Origin: Fodinibius sp050117475
GTDB taxonomy: Bacteria; Bacteroidota; Rhodothermia; Balneolales; Balneolaceae
Length of the DNA stretch: 19,846 nucleotides
Assembly (NCBI GenBank): GCA_050117475.1
Contig: JASFMR010000069.1
Span: 1 to 19,846 of the forward strand
Direction of reading: 5' to 3'
Positions 7,717 to 15,651 of this stretch are shown piece after piece. Within the stretch, counting starts at the first letter, position 1. Every line of letters starts with the position of its first letter. The position numbers were made by a program, and so were the translations under genes. The notes beneath the pieces were generated by a model. The model searched no databases. It saw nothing but the letters and a program-made list of their open reading frames with translations, and was not told the origin of the DNA.

Positions 7717-10668
7717 ATGCCCAAGTCTCGTTACTATATTTTTTCACTGCTGCTTGCTTTACTGGTTGTGTCACAAGGCTGTACGACCGGCAAAGAAACC
7801 GTAAAGGGGGAAACTGCTCAGCAAGGCATTGAACAGGAAAGCATTCTCAATAAAATTGACTCTTTGGCAAACAATGGCGCCGGCATTGGCCCCGATACCT
7901 TATCAGGAATGAAGGTAAAAAGCGATGCCACCGTTGATTCCATACTGGCTAGCCTATCTCTTGAGGAAAAAATCGGTCAGCTTTTTTTCATACGAGCTCA
8001 TGGGTACTTCAAAAGTGATTACAGTCAAAATTACAGGGACCTCCTGAGCAAAATCAGGAATTATCATGTAGGCGGCATCATATTTTTTAGTGGGAATGTC
8101 TATGGTCAGGCCGTATTAATTAATAAACTTCAACAGATCAGTAAAATTCCTCTCTGGATCACAGAGGATATGGAGCACGGTGCCGGAATGCGGGTCCGGG
8201 GTGCAACAGATTTCCCCCCTTCCATGGGGGTAGCAGCCACCCAAAATCCGGACTACGCCTATTGGATTGGGAAGATTACCGCAAGGGAAGCCAAGGCATT
8301 GGGAGTCAATCAGATATTTGCCCCCGTTCTTGATGTCAATAATAATCCGAAAAATCCCGTAATTAATGTCCGTTCATTTTCCGGGAATCCCGATACGGTA
8401 GCTAAATATGGCACGCGTTTTATTGAAGGCGTGCAATCAGAAGATATCGTTGCTACAGGCAAACATTTTCCAGGTCATGGAGATACAGATACCGACTCCC
8501 ACCTGGCTCTGCCAACCATTAATTATGGATATGCACGCCTCGACTCGGTAGAGCTCGTTCCATTCAGATCGGCTGTAAACGACGGAATTAACAGTATGAT
8601 GAGTGCCCATATCGCATTCCCTAAAATCAGTAAACAACCAGGAATACCTGCTACGATGGACTCAACAGTCCTTAACCGTATACTCATGGACAGCCTGAAA
8701 TTTAACGGAATGGTTGTCACCGACGGATTAGAGATGAATGGTATCTCATCAAATTTTTCACCCGGTGAAGCTGTAATCAAAGCACTTAAAGCCGGGGCCG
8801 ATTTAATGCTCCTTAGTCCGGATGAGCTTACAGCAATCCATGAAATAGAAGTAGCAGTACAGAAGGGACGTATCTCCGAAAGACGTATTAATCAGTCGGT
8901 ACGAAAACTTCTGACATGGAAAAAGAACAGAGGACTTCTCGAACACCACCATATTGATATCAATGCATTAAGCCATAGTATAGACACGCGTAAGCATCAA
9001 CTCGTAGCAGAGGAAATAAGCCGGCAATCGTTGACCCTGGTTAAAAATAAAAATGAAATTCTTCCCATCCGTGCGTCAGATTTTCCCAATATTATGGTGG
9101 TTTCAGTGGCTGATGATAAGTCGGGCAGCGCAGGATTGTTCTTCGTTTCTCAGTTGGAAGATTATCATCCCAGCATAGTCTCTCATGTTTTGGATAAAAG
9201 AACAGGCAAAGAAGAAAAAGAACAGATGTTGGAAGATGCAAAGCATGCGGATCTAATCATCATCGGTTCTTTTATTTATGTTAAATCCGGTGAAAAAGTC
9301 CAACTTAGCCAAGACCAGCTATCGTTCTTGAAGGAACTAATACAAAATAAACCATCTGTACTGGTTGCCTTTGGAAATCCTTATGTGGTTCAGGATTTAC
9401 CTGACACTGATGTTCAGCTTATGGCGTGGTCGGCCCAGAAAAATCAGGTTCGGAGTACCGTCCCGGCTCTTTTCGGGGGATCAAAAATCAGTGGACGACT
9501 GCCTATTGATATTCCGGGGATGTACGAAATAAATGATGGCATGACTCTGCCCCAAACTACCCTGCGACACGACGAACCTGAGGTTGTGGGCCTGTCCAGG
9601 GATTCTCTTGAAAAAGTGGATGAGATCATGCATGCTGCTATTTTTGACTCGACGTTCCCGGGCGGTGTGGTAGCCGTTGTAAAAGATGGGGTTATTGCCT
9701 ATCAGAAAGGGTTCGGGTACCAGACATATAAAAAGCTGAAACCGGTAAAAGAGGATGAAGTATATGACCTTGCCTCCCTCACGAAAGTGACAGCGACTAC
9801 TCCATCGGTAATGAAACTTATCGATGAAGGCAAAATTCACCTTGACGATAAAGTGAGTAAGTATTTCCCAGAGTTCGGGAAAGGCAAAAAGCGTAAAATT
9901 ACCATTCGAAACTTACTGCTTCACAACTCCGGGCTTCCGGCATTCAGGGTTTATATTGATTCATTGAAGACTGAGAAAGAAATTGTGCAGGCCGTGAAAA
10001 ATGAGCCTTTAATTAATGACCCCGGCACAAAATATGTCTACAGTGATTTGGGTTTCATCCTCTTGGGTAAAATTGTTGAACAGGTAACCGGGCTGCCGCT
10101 GGATGTATATGCACGGAAAGAGTTTTACTATCCTCTCGGAATGCATGACACGTTTTATAATCCCAAAAAGGTGGGCAAATGGCTGACTGACCGTATTCCT
10201 CCCGCTGAAATTGACACAACCTATCGCATGAAAACCATACAGGCGGAAGCACACGATGAAAGGGCTTATTATATGAACGGCGTATCGGGACATGCCGGAC
10301 TGTTTTCAAGCGCCGGTGATTTATCCATCTACTGCCAAATGCTGTTAAGTAAGGGATCTTACGCCGGAAAACAATATATTAAACCGTCAACCATTGAAAT
10401 ATTTACTAAAAGGCAGTCTAAGCTTGTAAACCGCGGATACGGTTTTGACCGAAAAAGCAAGGGGTTCAGTACAGCCGGCTCGTTGACCAGTGATCAAACT
10501 TTTGGCCATACCGGATTTACCGGAACCTGCTACTGGATTGATCCCAAAAGAAACCTGGCTGTCATCCTATTAACCAACCGGGCATATCCCCACAGATCTT
10601 ACGGTCATAACATCAATCAAATACGAGCAAAAGTAGCCGATGCCGTTGTTTCATCAATTATCGACTAA
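7717..10668 (+). CDS. NagZ-type GH3 beta-N-acetylglucosaminidase fused to beta-lactamase-family serine hydrolase
   Basis: From ATG 7717 the protein has 983 residues. It begins with a basic and hydrophobic signal peptide ending in LVVSQGC, an imperfect lipobox, so it is probably an envelope lipoprotein. The frame extends upstream to ATG 7696 and GTG 7657, but those starts would bury the signal. The GH3 N-terminal domain (about 65-400) has the NagZ motif KHFPGHG (249-255) with D260-S-H262, the Asp-His acid/base type, and nucleophile D336 in VTDGLEM. A GH3 C-terminal-like domain follows to about 620. The last third is a class C beta-lactamase/esterase-like domain with S687-L-T-K690, Y775-S-D777 and H931-T-G933. 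It likely removes GlcNAc from muropeptides and cleaves an ester or amide bond. Its stop overlaps the next start by one base. Confidence 0.9.
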   Translation: MPKSRYYIFSLLLALLVVSQGCTTGKETVKGETAQQGIEQESILNKIDSLANNGAGIGPDTLSGMKVKSDATVDSILASLSLEEKIGQLFFIRAHGYFKSDYSQNYRDLLSKIRNYHVGGIIFFSGNVYGQAVLINKLQQISKIPLWITEDMEHGAGMRVRGATDFPPSMGVAATQNPDYAYWIGKITAREAKALGVNQIFAPVLDVNNNPKNPVINVRSFSGNPDTVAKYGTRFIEGVQSEDIVATGKHFPGHGDTDTDSHLALPTINYGYARLDSVELVPFRSAVNDGINSMMSAHIAFPKISKQPGIPATMDSTVLNRILMDSLKFNGMVVTDGLEMNGISSNFSPGEAVIKALKAGADLMLLSPDELTAIHEIEVAVQKGRISERRINQSVRKLLTWKKNRGLLEHHHIDINALSHSIDTRKHQLVAEEISRQSLTLVKNKNEILPIRASDFPNIMVVSVADDKSGSAGLFFVSQLEDYHPSIVSHVLDKRTGKEEKEQMLEDAKHADLIIIGSFIYVKSGEKVQLSQDQLSFLKELIQNKPSVLVAFGNPYVVQDLPDTDVQLMAWSAQKNQVRSTVPALFGGSKISGRLPIDIPGMYEINDGMTLPQTTLRHDEPEVVGLSRDSLEKVDEIMHAAIFDSTFPGGVVAVVKDGVIAYQKGFGYQTYKKLKPVKEDEVYDLASLTKVTATTPSVMKLIDEGKIHLDDKVSKYFPEFGKGKKRKITIRNLLLHNSGLPAFRVYIDSLKTEKEIVQAVKNEPLINDPGTKYVYSDLGFILLGKIVEQVTGLPLDVYARKEFYYPLGMHDTFYNPKKVGKWLTDRIPPAEIDTTYRMKTIQAEAHDERAYYMNGVSGHAGLFSSAGDLSIYCQMLLSKGSYAGKQYIKPSTIEIFTKRQSKLVNRGYGFDRKSKGFSTAGSLTSDQTFGHTGFTGTCYWIDPKRNLAVILLTNRAYPHRSYGHNINQIRAKVADAVVSSIID

Positions 10669-11375
10669 TGGATATAAAAGATCTATACCGAAATTGTTAT
10701 ACGCCCTACTCGGAAAAGCCATCAATCGGAATCGTTCTTAGTAAAGAAGGGAGTTGTTTCCCGGGTTGCCGGGTTGAAAATATTTCTTATCCCCTGAGTA
10801 TCGAGGCAGTGCAGAATGCACTCTTTTGCTGCCTCAGCGAGGGACACAAACCAAAAGAAGTATTAACAACCGAGGTTAATAATAAACTTCTCCAGTTTTG
10901 GGAAAAAGAACTTGACGTCAATGTTAAAGCTATGGATACCGAAATCGTTTCGAACTATCCGTTGGCAGAAGTTACTCTGGATTCGGGTATTGATGTCAAC
11001 AAGAAACTCGAAGAACTGCTGAACGCAGCGATAGTGGGAGAATCCAACTTCCCGGTCGCTGCCCTACTTGAAACCGAGATGGGATATTTTAGCGGTGTTA
11101 ATATAGAGTGCTCATCATGGGATATGGGATTATGTGCAGAACGGATAGCTATCGCAAAAGCATTGACATACGGCAGCAAGAACTTTAAGAAACTACATAT
11201 ACACACCCGCGAAGGGGAATTCAGCAGTCCGTGTGGAGCTTGCCGTCAAGTTATTCTCGAGCATATGCCAAATCGGCGAATCCACCTGCATCATGCGGAT
11301 CATTCCGAATCAATTCATTTCAGTAACGACTTGCTTCCCCACAGTTTCAGTTCGTCAGCACTTTCTAACAAATAG
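10668..11375 (+). CDS. cdd: Two-domain cytidine deaminase, catalytic site in C-terminal half
   Basis: This 235-residue cytosolic protein should convert cytidine or deoxycytidine to uridine forms in pyrimidine salvage. The C-terminal half has the complete zinc site: C156-A-E158 and PC189GAC192RQ, and also GVNIE for nucleoside binding. The N-terminal half (about 1-75) still shows PYS, a glycine/VEN block and a helix like the deaminase fold, but lacks the Cys/His-Ala-Glu and PCxxC residues. It is therefore a degenerate copy. In E. coli Cdd the active domain is the N-terminal one, so the order here is reversed. The ATG overlaps the stop of the preceding fusion gene (TAATG), implying translational coupling; the kinase-like gene follows 17 bases later. 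Confidence 0.85.
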   Translation: MDIKDLYRNCYTPYSEKPSIGIVLSKEGSCFPGCRVENISYPLSIEAVQNALFCCLSEGHKPKEVLTTEVNNKLLQFWEKELDVNVKAMDTEIVSNYPLAEVTLDSGIDVNKKLEELLNAAIVGESNFPVAALLETEMGYFSGVNIECSSWDMGLCAERIAIAKALTYGSKNFKKLHIHTREGEFSSPCGACRQVILEHMPNRRIHLHHADHSESIHFSNDLLPHSFSSSALSNK

Positions 11376-11392
11376 ACTTGAATAAATAGATT

Positions 11393-12049
11393 ATGCGTTA
11401 TATTGCCGCACTTGACTATGAACACTTGGACAACGGGGTTTTTCTGACATCGCTTGCAAGGTCCATTTCCGAACAGCAGAAAAAAAAGGAAATCCACCCC
11501 ATTATCGTACATGGTGACAGTGCTTACACCGAACGAATTATGCAGACCGGCGTAATGCGTGAGGAGGCTATCATACGGAGCTTGAAAGACCTGAACAATA
11601 GACTCGTTGCACTTTTTGCAGACCAGGGAGTCTCAACCATAGGTATTAATCCATTTCAACGAAATTTCATTACTCAAAATAAGGAACAGCTCCAAATTGA
11701 CCATCCCTATTTCAAAAGCCTTCCCTCTCGGTCGGTTCTTCTGCTATCTACTCTGGTTTGGGATGTTGAGAATGAACGCCCTGTAGCTATAAAACTCGCT
11801 GAGATGGCACAATTTCTTTATAAAGAACTAGGGGCAGACCAGCTTTTTATCTTTTCGAAATCGGATAAGTCCGAAGTTTTCACTCATTCTGAATCCCCTG
11901 AAACTATGCGGTGGACTACCATGAAAACTTCATTTCGCAAAACACAAATTCCGAACGAGTTTACCTCCTTAAATCACCCCGTACACCTTGTCACGGCACG
12001 AGACTTCAATCAGATACCCGATTTGAGCAAAACAATTCCTATCCGTTAA
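11393..12049 (+). CDS. Amino-acid-kinase-like protein, probably catalytically degenerate
   Basis: The 218 residues resemble the N-terminal half and part of the nucleotide region of acetylglutamate kinase-type enzymes. After an initial strand and helix comes IIVHGDSAYTERIMQTGV, like the VVHGGG-x-I element, then LNNRLVALFADQGVSTIGI, like the LN-LV-L--G-A-G segment, and ELGADQLFIFSKSD, like the Asp/Thr-Asp nucleotide region. The Gly-Gly of the substrate loop is reduced to Gly-Asp, the N-terminal Lys-x-Gly-Gly is missing, and the protein is 40-80 residues shorter than ArgB. It may be a pseudo-enzyme or a regulatory partner. It is the third gene of the tight operon with the fusion protein and cytidine deaminase. 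No arginine biosynthesis genes are nearby. The fold call is moderate; function is unknown. Confidence 0.6.
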   Translation: MRYIAALDYEHLDNGVFLTSLARSISEQQKKKEIHPIIVHGDSAYTERIMQTGVMREEAIIRSLKDLNNRLVALFADQGVSTIGINPFQRNFITQNKEQLQIDHPYFKSLPSRSVLLLSTLVWDVENERPVAIKLAEMAQFLYKELGADQLFIFSKSDKSEVFTHSESPETMRWTTMKTSFRKTQIPNEFTSLNHPVHLVTARDFNQIPDLSKTIPIR

Positions 12050-12148
12050 TATTACTTTATAACCTTCTTTTTGAGCCATTAAACCGGCACAAAAATTCCA
12101 AAAATCGACCAAAAACCCATCCAATATGTTAAAAAGGGCTTTTTTTAC

Positions 12149-12179
12149 TTGACACAACAGTTCCATATACCTAGATTCG
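12149..12179 (+). promoter_or_regulatory. Promoter of the histone-like gene
   Basis: TTGACA (12149-12154) is followed after 17 bases by TAGATT (12172-12177), a good sigma-70 pair. The same bases read TTG, about 20 nt, then TAGATTCG, one mismatch from the Bacteroidota -7 element TAnnTTTG. Transcription would start near 12186, giving a leader of about 70 bases before the ATG at 12259. Confidence 0.6.
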
Positions 12180-12258
12180 ACCATTCGATGTGTTAGAGTA
12201 ACCTACATCGGAAGAATTTTTTTAATATTAATACTAACTAATCAAACGGAGTTACATA

Positions 12259-12441
12259 ATGAGCCGATACGATGAAATGAGTGAACTGTTAGATCAGCTA
12301 GAACCAGACATCAAGAAATTTTATGAAAAGGGTAATAAAGCTGCAGGCACCCGTGCTCGTAAAACTCTTCAGGCAATGAAGAAAAAGGCACAAGATATTC
12401 GTATGGAAATTCAAGAATGGAAAAACACCGGCAAAGTGTAA
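12259..12441 (+). CDS. Histone H1-like (Hc1-type) DNA-binding protein
   Basis: This protein of 60 residues matches the small Hc1/histone H1-like proteins common in Bacteroidota and chlamydiae. The hallmark is KFYEKGNKAAGTRARKTLQ (residues 20-38) followed by MKKKAQDIRMEIQEWKN. It is rich in Lys and Arg, helical, without membrane segments, and should bind and compact DNA as a nucleoid protein. GGAG at 12248-12251, seven bases before the ATG, supports the start. It stands alone as a monocistronic unit with its own promoter and a strong terminator 18 bases after the stop, which fits high, independently controlled expression. Confidence 0.92.
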   Translation: MSRYDEMSELLDQLEPDIKKFYEKGNKAAGTRARKTLQAMKKKAQDIRMEIQEWKNTGKV

Positions 12442-12458
12442 TTTCCTTCTTAGAATTT

Positions 12459-12495
12459 AAAAGGGTTGCTTTTCAAAAAAAGCAACCCTTTTTTT
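12459..12495 (+). terminator. Rho-independent terminator of the histone-like gene
   Basis: AAAAGGGTTGCTTTT (12459-12473) pairs with AAAAGCAACCCTTTT (12478-12492) around a four-base loop, followed by more T. The core GGGTTGC/GCAACCC is perfect. On the minus strand the hairpin also ends in TTTT, so it may terminate the convergent amidase gene as well. Confidence 0.9.
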
Positions 12496-12573
12496 ATTTA
12501 GCGTAGGTTTGAAATTAAAAATTAATCCGAAACGAAATATGGCGTATTTTTATAAAATAATATGTCAGCCTCC

Positions 12574-14217
12574 TTACACTTCGACCGACTTAGGCCTTGG
12601 AAGACCGATACTTGGCCTAAAAGCAGGTTTCCTACGGGCTTGTGTAACCTGTTCAAAAGCATAGGCATATTTTATCAACTTAGGCTCTGTCCAGGGTGCG
12701 CCGAAAAACGATATTCCAACCGGTAAATCATGGATATACCCTGCTGGCACAGTGATATTGGGATATCCCGACTCTGCCGCAGGAGAAGAGCTCCCCCCTC
12801 CGAAGTGATCACCGTTAACTACATCTATGGTCCATGCAGGGCCGCCCGTTGGTGCCACGATGGCATCCAGATTGTGTTTCTTCATCGTTGCATCAATACC
12901 CTGATCACGCGAAATACGTCTGACTTTTGCCAATGCCTTTTTGTAGTCAGGACTTGAAAGTGGTCCTTTCTTTTCAGCCATTTCCAGTATATCCTGCCCA
13001 AAATATGGCATAGATTCTTCTTTATGCGCCTTGTTAAACTCAATGATGTCAGCCAGTGTTTTTACGGATACTTTTGGATTTGCGCCTTTAAGATAACTGT
13101 TCAAGTCTGCCTTAAATTCATAAAGTAGAACATCAAACTCAGCATCGTCCATCTCCTCCTTGGGTTCATAATTGGCAGGATCCACGATCACGGCACCTGC
13201 CTCCTTCATAGCTTCAATGGCCGAATTCATCACATCATCCGTTTCTTTGTGAAAACCAAAGAAGTTACGGGCAATTCCCAGACGAGCTCCTTTCAGGCCA
13301 CCGGCTTCCAAGAACTGCGTGTAGTCGGAATAGGAATTTCCTTTACTTTCTGCTGTAATTTCATCCCTTGGATCCACCCCGGTAATTGCCCCCAGCAAAA
13401 TAGCAGCATCCCTGACCGTACGTGCCATGGGTCCGGCAGTATCCTGGCTGTGCGATAACGGAATAATTCCCGACCGGCTCCATAAACCCAGGGTTGGCTT
13501 AATACCCACAACACCATTGGATGATGATGGACAAACTACCGAACCATTCGTTTCTGTACCTATTGCGATGGTACACAGGTTTGCGGAAACAGCGGCTCCA
13601 GACCCCGAGCTCGATCCACAGGGACTTCTGTCCAAGACATTGGGATTCCGCGTCTGGCCCCCACGGGCACTCCACCCACTGGAAGAACGAGTTGAACGAA
13701 AATTAGCCCATTCGCTTAGATTGGTCTTCGCAAGAATAATTGCTCCGGCTTCGCGGAGTTTCTGAGCTACCCAGGAATCCTTATCGGCAACATTGCCTTG
13801 CAACGCAAGGGCCCCTGCGGTTGTCATCATCTTATCGCCGGTTTCAATATTGTCCTTGATCATAACAGGTATTCCATGCAAAGGCCCCCGGATCTTTCCC
13901 GCATCACGTTCCTTATCCAGTTGACGAGTAATTTCCAATGCATCAGGATTTACTTCAATAACTGCATTAAGTGTGGGGCCGGCCGCGTCAATTTCATCTA
14001 CACGATCAAGATATAATTTGGTAATCGACTCCGCAGTGTATTCACCGGATTCCATACCTCTCAGGAGCTCATCCACCGTAATTTCATCGAGCTTGAATGC
14101 ACCGGGCGTGATCGTCGCCCGGGTTCCGTTATTCCCTGGATTACACCCGCCCAGCATATTTACCCCGGCAATGGCACTTCCCAAAGCACCTAATTGTAAA
14201 AAGTCCTTCCGTTTCAT
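12574..14217 (-). CDS. Amidase signature-family hydrolase, exported lipoprotein
   Basis: This amidase of 547 residues belongs to the Ser-cisSer-Lys signature family. K121 in HGIPVMIKDNI, cis-S202 in CGSSSGSGAA and nucleophile S226 in GTETNGSVVCP form the triad with the usual 24-residue spacing between the serines. The N-terminus reads KRKDFLQLGALG and ends in LGGC with C25, resembling a Tat signal with Lys-Arg in place of Arg-Arg plus a lipobox. It is probably folded before export and lipid-anchored in the envelope. GatA is unlikely because GatA is cytosolic and no gatB/gatC is present. The substrate is unknown; family members act on peptide amides, fatty amides or aryl amides. AAAGGGG lies about eight bases before the ATG. 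The gene is convergent with the histone-like gene. Confidence 0.9.
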   Translation of the reverse strand: MKRKDFLQLGALGSAIAGVNMLGGCNPGNNGTRATITPGAFKLDEITVDELLRGMESGEYTAESITKLYLDRVDEIDAAGPTLNAVIEVNPDALEITRQLDKERDAGKIRGPLHGIPVMIKDNIETGDKMMTTAGALALQGNVADKDSWVAQKLREAGAIILAKTNLSEWANFRSTRSSSGWSARGGQTRNPNVLDRSPCGSSSGSGAAVSANLCTIAIGTETNGSVVCPSSSNGVVGIKPTLGLWSRSGIIPLSHSQDTAGPMARTVRDAAILLGAITGVDPRDEITAESKGNSYSDYTQFLEAGGLKGARLGIARNFFGFHKETDDVMNSAIEAMKEAGAVIVDPANYEPKEEMDDAEFDVLLYEFKADLNSYLKGANPKVSVKTLADIIEFNKAHKEESMPYFGQDILEMAEKKGPLSSPDYKKALAKVRRISRDQGIDATMKKHNLDAIVAPTGGPAWTIDVVNGDHFGGGSSSPAAESGYPNITVPAGYIHDLPVGISFFGAPWTEPKLIKYAYAFEQVTQARRKPAFRPSIGLPRPKSVEV

Positions 14218-14435
14218 AGAAATACCCCTTTAGTTTTCAAATTTGTTGAATCACCTTTAATAATTAGCAACGTAATAAACGGGGTCTAAACAGGCAATTC
14301 GATTTGAAGCGTATAGATACTTATATACTCCTGAGGCATACGATTTATGGTTTTTTACATTTCACTCCTAACAAATCAAATACCCCAATGAGGGCAAGAA
14401 CTCAACAACTCATCAACCGGGATACCATATAATTG

Positions 14436-14984
14436 CTACGAGTCAGCTTCTTCGCACTGCAGATAGTCCCCCATCACCCACTCTTCATCTTTCTTAACCT
14501 GCCAAGTAATATGGAGTGAATGTTCACCATTTTTTTTATAAATAAATCTATTGGGCCTGAATGGTGGGGTAACCAAAGTGTCTGCGTTAAACATCAGCGA
14601 GTCAGCCGACCACCGGTTGCTGACCAACAAGGATGAGAATGTTAATGTAGTATCCATGATTGAGACCGTGGAAAGAGAAACTAACCTTTTGGATGCTGCA
14701 TCAAAGTTCCAGATCGCTTTTGTATGGGCTTTCAAAGGGGGATGATCAATGTGTTCATATTCCATTGCGTTTCCATCCAAAGCAGGCAAGAATGAGATCT
14801 CAGCTGATATCTTTTGTCCCCTGGCATTTCCGCCGGAACAGTCGTAATGGCCGTAGAAATTATCGAATAATTTTAATGCCTCTTTCCGCCCGCTTTCTAC
14901 GGTTTGAGCTTTTGCGGTTACAATAGATAGAAAGAAAATACCTACAAGAAAACTTGAAATCTTTAACATTTCGAATACTGACAT
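14436..14984 (-). CDS. Secreted protein of unknown function (DUF1579-like at best)
   Basis: The product has up to 182 residues with a clear signal peptide (FLVGIFFLSIVTAKA-Q) and a probable cleavage after AKA. An ATG five codons in, at 14969, would give a more normal signal peptide, and neither start has a convincing Shine-Dalgarno site. The mature part has alternating hydrophobic strands, a YGHYDCSGGNARG loop, and ends in WVMGDYLQCEE. Two cysteines, in YDCSG and LQCEE, could form a disulfide. The general pattern (start of a weighing or binding barrel, WxxGDY near the end) recalls DUF1579-like lipocalin-type proteins, but this is a loose impression. The gene is 218 bases upstream of the amidase on the same strand. 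Confidence 0.7.
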   Translation of the reverse strand: MSVFEMLKISSFLVGIFFLSIVTAKAQTVESGRKEALKLFDNFYGHYDCSGGNARGQKISAEISFLPALDGNAMEYEHIDHPPLKAHTKAIWNFDAASKRLVSLSTVSIMDTTLTFSSLLVSNRWSADSLMFNADTLVTPPFRPNRFIYKKNGEHSLHITWQVKKDEEWVMGDYLQCEEADS

Positions 14985-15209
14985 TAATTGGGTTTAGGTT
15001 TATTCAGATTACTGCCTTTTTTAAAAAAAGTTGCAGTACCCTGATTTAAGATGCCGACAAGATAATTAAAAAAGGGAGTTAATAAATCGACATCTTTGTG
15101 ATAAAAGCTTGCAATTCATACATATCATGCTAAATCATGTTGCCGACAGACAAGGTTATTACCTGACCTATTACTTATTAGTTCCAGCGACGTACATACC
15201 GATTTGCAA
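14985..15209. other. Non-coding stretch before the transporter remnant
   Basis: No coding sequence is supported here. It contains the inverted repeat at 15011-15037 and is A/T-rich. The octamer TGCCGACA occurs twice, in the area of 15052 and of 15140. It may include the decayed promoter of the transporter remnant that follows. Confidence 0.4.
15011..15037. repeat. Inverted repeat with A/T core
   Basis: ACTGC (15011-15015) and GCAGT (15033-15037) flank a TTTTTT/AAAAAA palindromic core. It lies just upstream of the secreted-protein start (minus strand) and could be an operator or a short terminator. The stem is interrupted by mismatches. Confidence 0.35.
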
Positions 15210-15586
15210 ATGGATTTTTTCAAAGACAAAGTGCTGGATCATCCGGCCGGTTTCTTTGTTCTGTTTTTCACCGAGATGTGGGAACGCTTTTCCTATGACG
15301 GAACGCGGGCTTAACTGGTCCTATTTCTTACTTCCTCTATGGCCGACGGTGGCTGGGTCAGGAGTACCGAAAGTGCGCTCAGCTTTTGTGGTTACTTACA
15401 CGATGGGCGTATACCTGACACCGGTTATAAACTGGCCGGTTTTTAGGCGGAATGATTGATAAGATAACTGCACAATACAGTCTCATGACATTCTTTCTCA
15501 TCCTCACTATCATCCCCATTGCCCTTGACCTGATATTATTTGCCCTCCATCCGATGATCAAGAAACTTATTCACGGGGTAAAATAA
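15210..15586 (+). pseudogene. Decayed POT-family di/tripeptide transporter (both ends only)
   Basis: The remnant starts with ATG at 15210 and reads DHPAGFFVLFFTEMWERFSY, the classic N-terminus of proton-dependent oligopeptide transporters. A stop (TAA, 15312-15314) replaces what should be a Leu codon; the frame then continues LVLFLTSSMADGGW. Near 15391 the frame shifts, and the conserved YTMGVYLTPV appears in the next frame. A large internal deletion follows, since KLAGF and then LGGMIDKI, LMTFFLILTIIPIALDL and the C-terminal motif MIKKLIHGVK come from the last helices. One T missing from the T-run at 15440-15444 breaks the frame once more. About 400 of the usual 500 residues are absent, so it cannot be functional. 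Translation of single frames hides this gene. Confidence 0.85.
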
Positions 15587-15651
15587 GCTGAGGTCGCCTT
15601 TAAAAGGGAACGTTCGCAATATCTCCGGAAAATCAACAACCAGAGTTACTA

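Noticed and set aside
9481..9840. A 119-codon minus-strand frame inside the GH3 fusion
   Set aside because: It overlaps the well-supported fusion gene, has no ribosome site and no recognisable motif.
12095..12148. Terminator after the kinase-like gene
   Set aside because: AAAAACCC and GGGCTTTTTTT pair only with a bulge and a long loop; the stem is too weak to support.
13427..13765. A 112-codon frame opposite the amidase
   Set aside because: It is a shadow of the amidase gene with no family features of its own.
12574..14217. GatA subunit of glutamyl-tRNA amidotransferase
   Set aside because: The export signal with lipobox and the absence of gatB/gatC argue against a cytosolic amidotransferase subunit.
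15109..15459. A 116-codon plus-strand open frame
   Set aside because: Only its last part (TYTMGVYLTPV) resembles a protein, and that belongs to the frameshifted POT transporter; the rest is out of frame with it.
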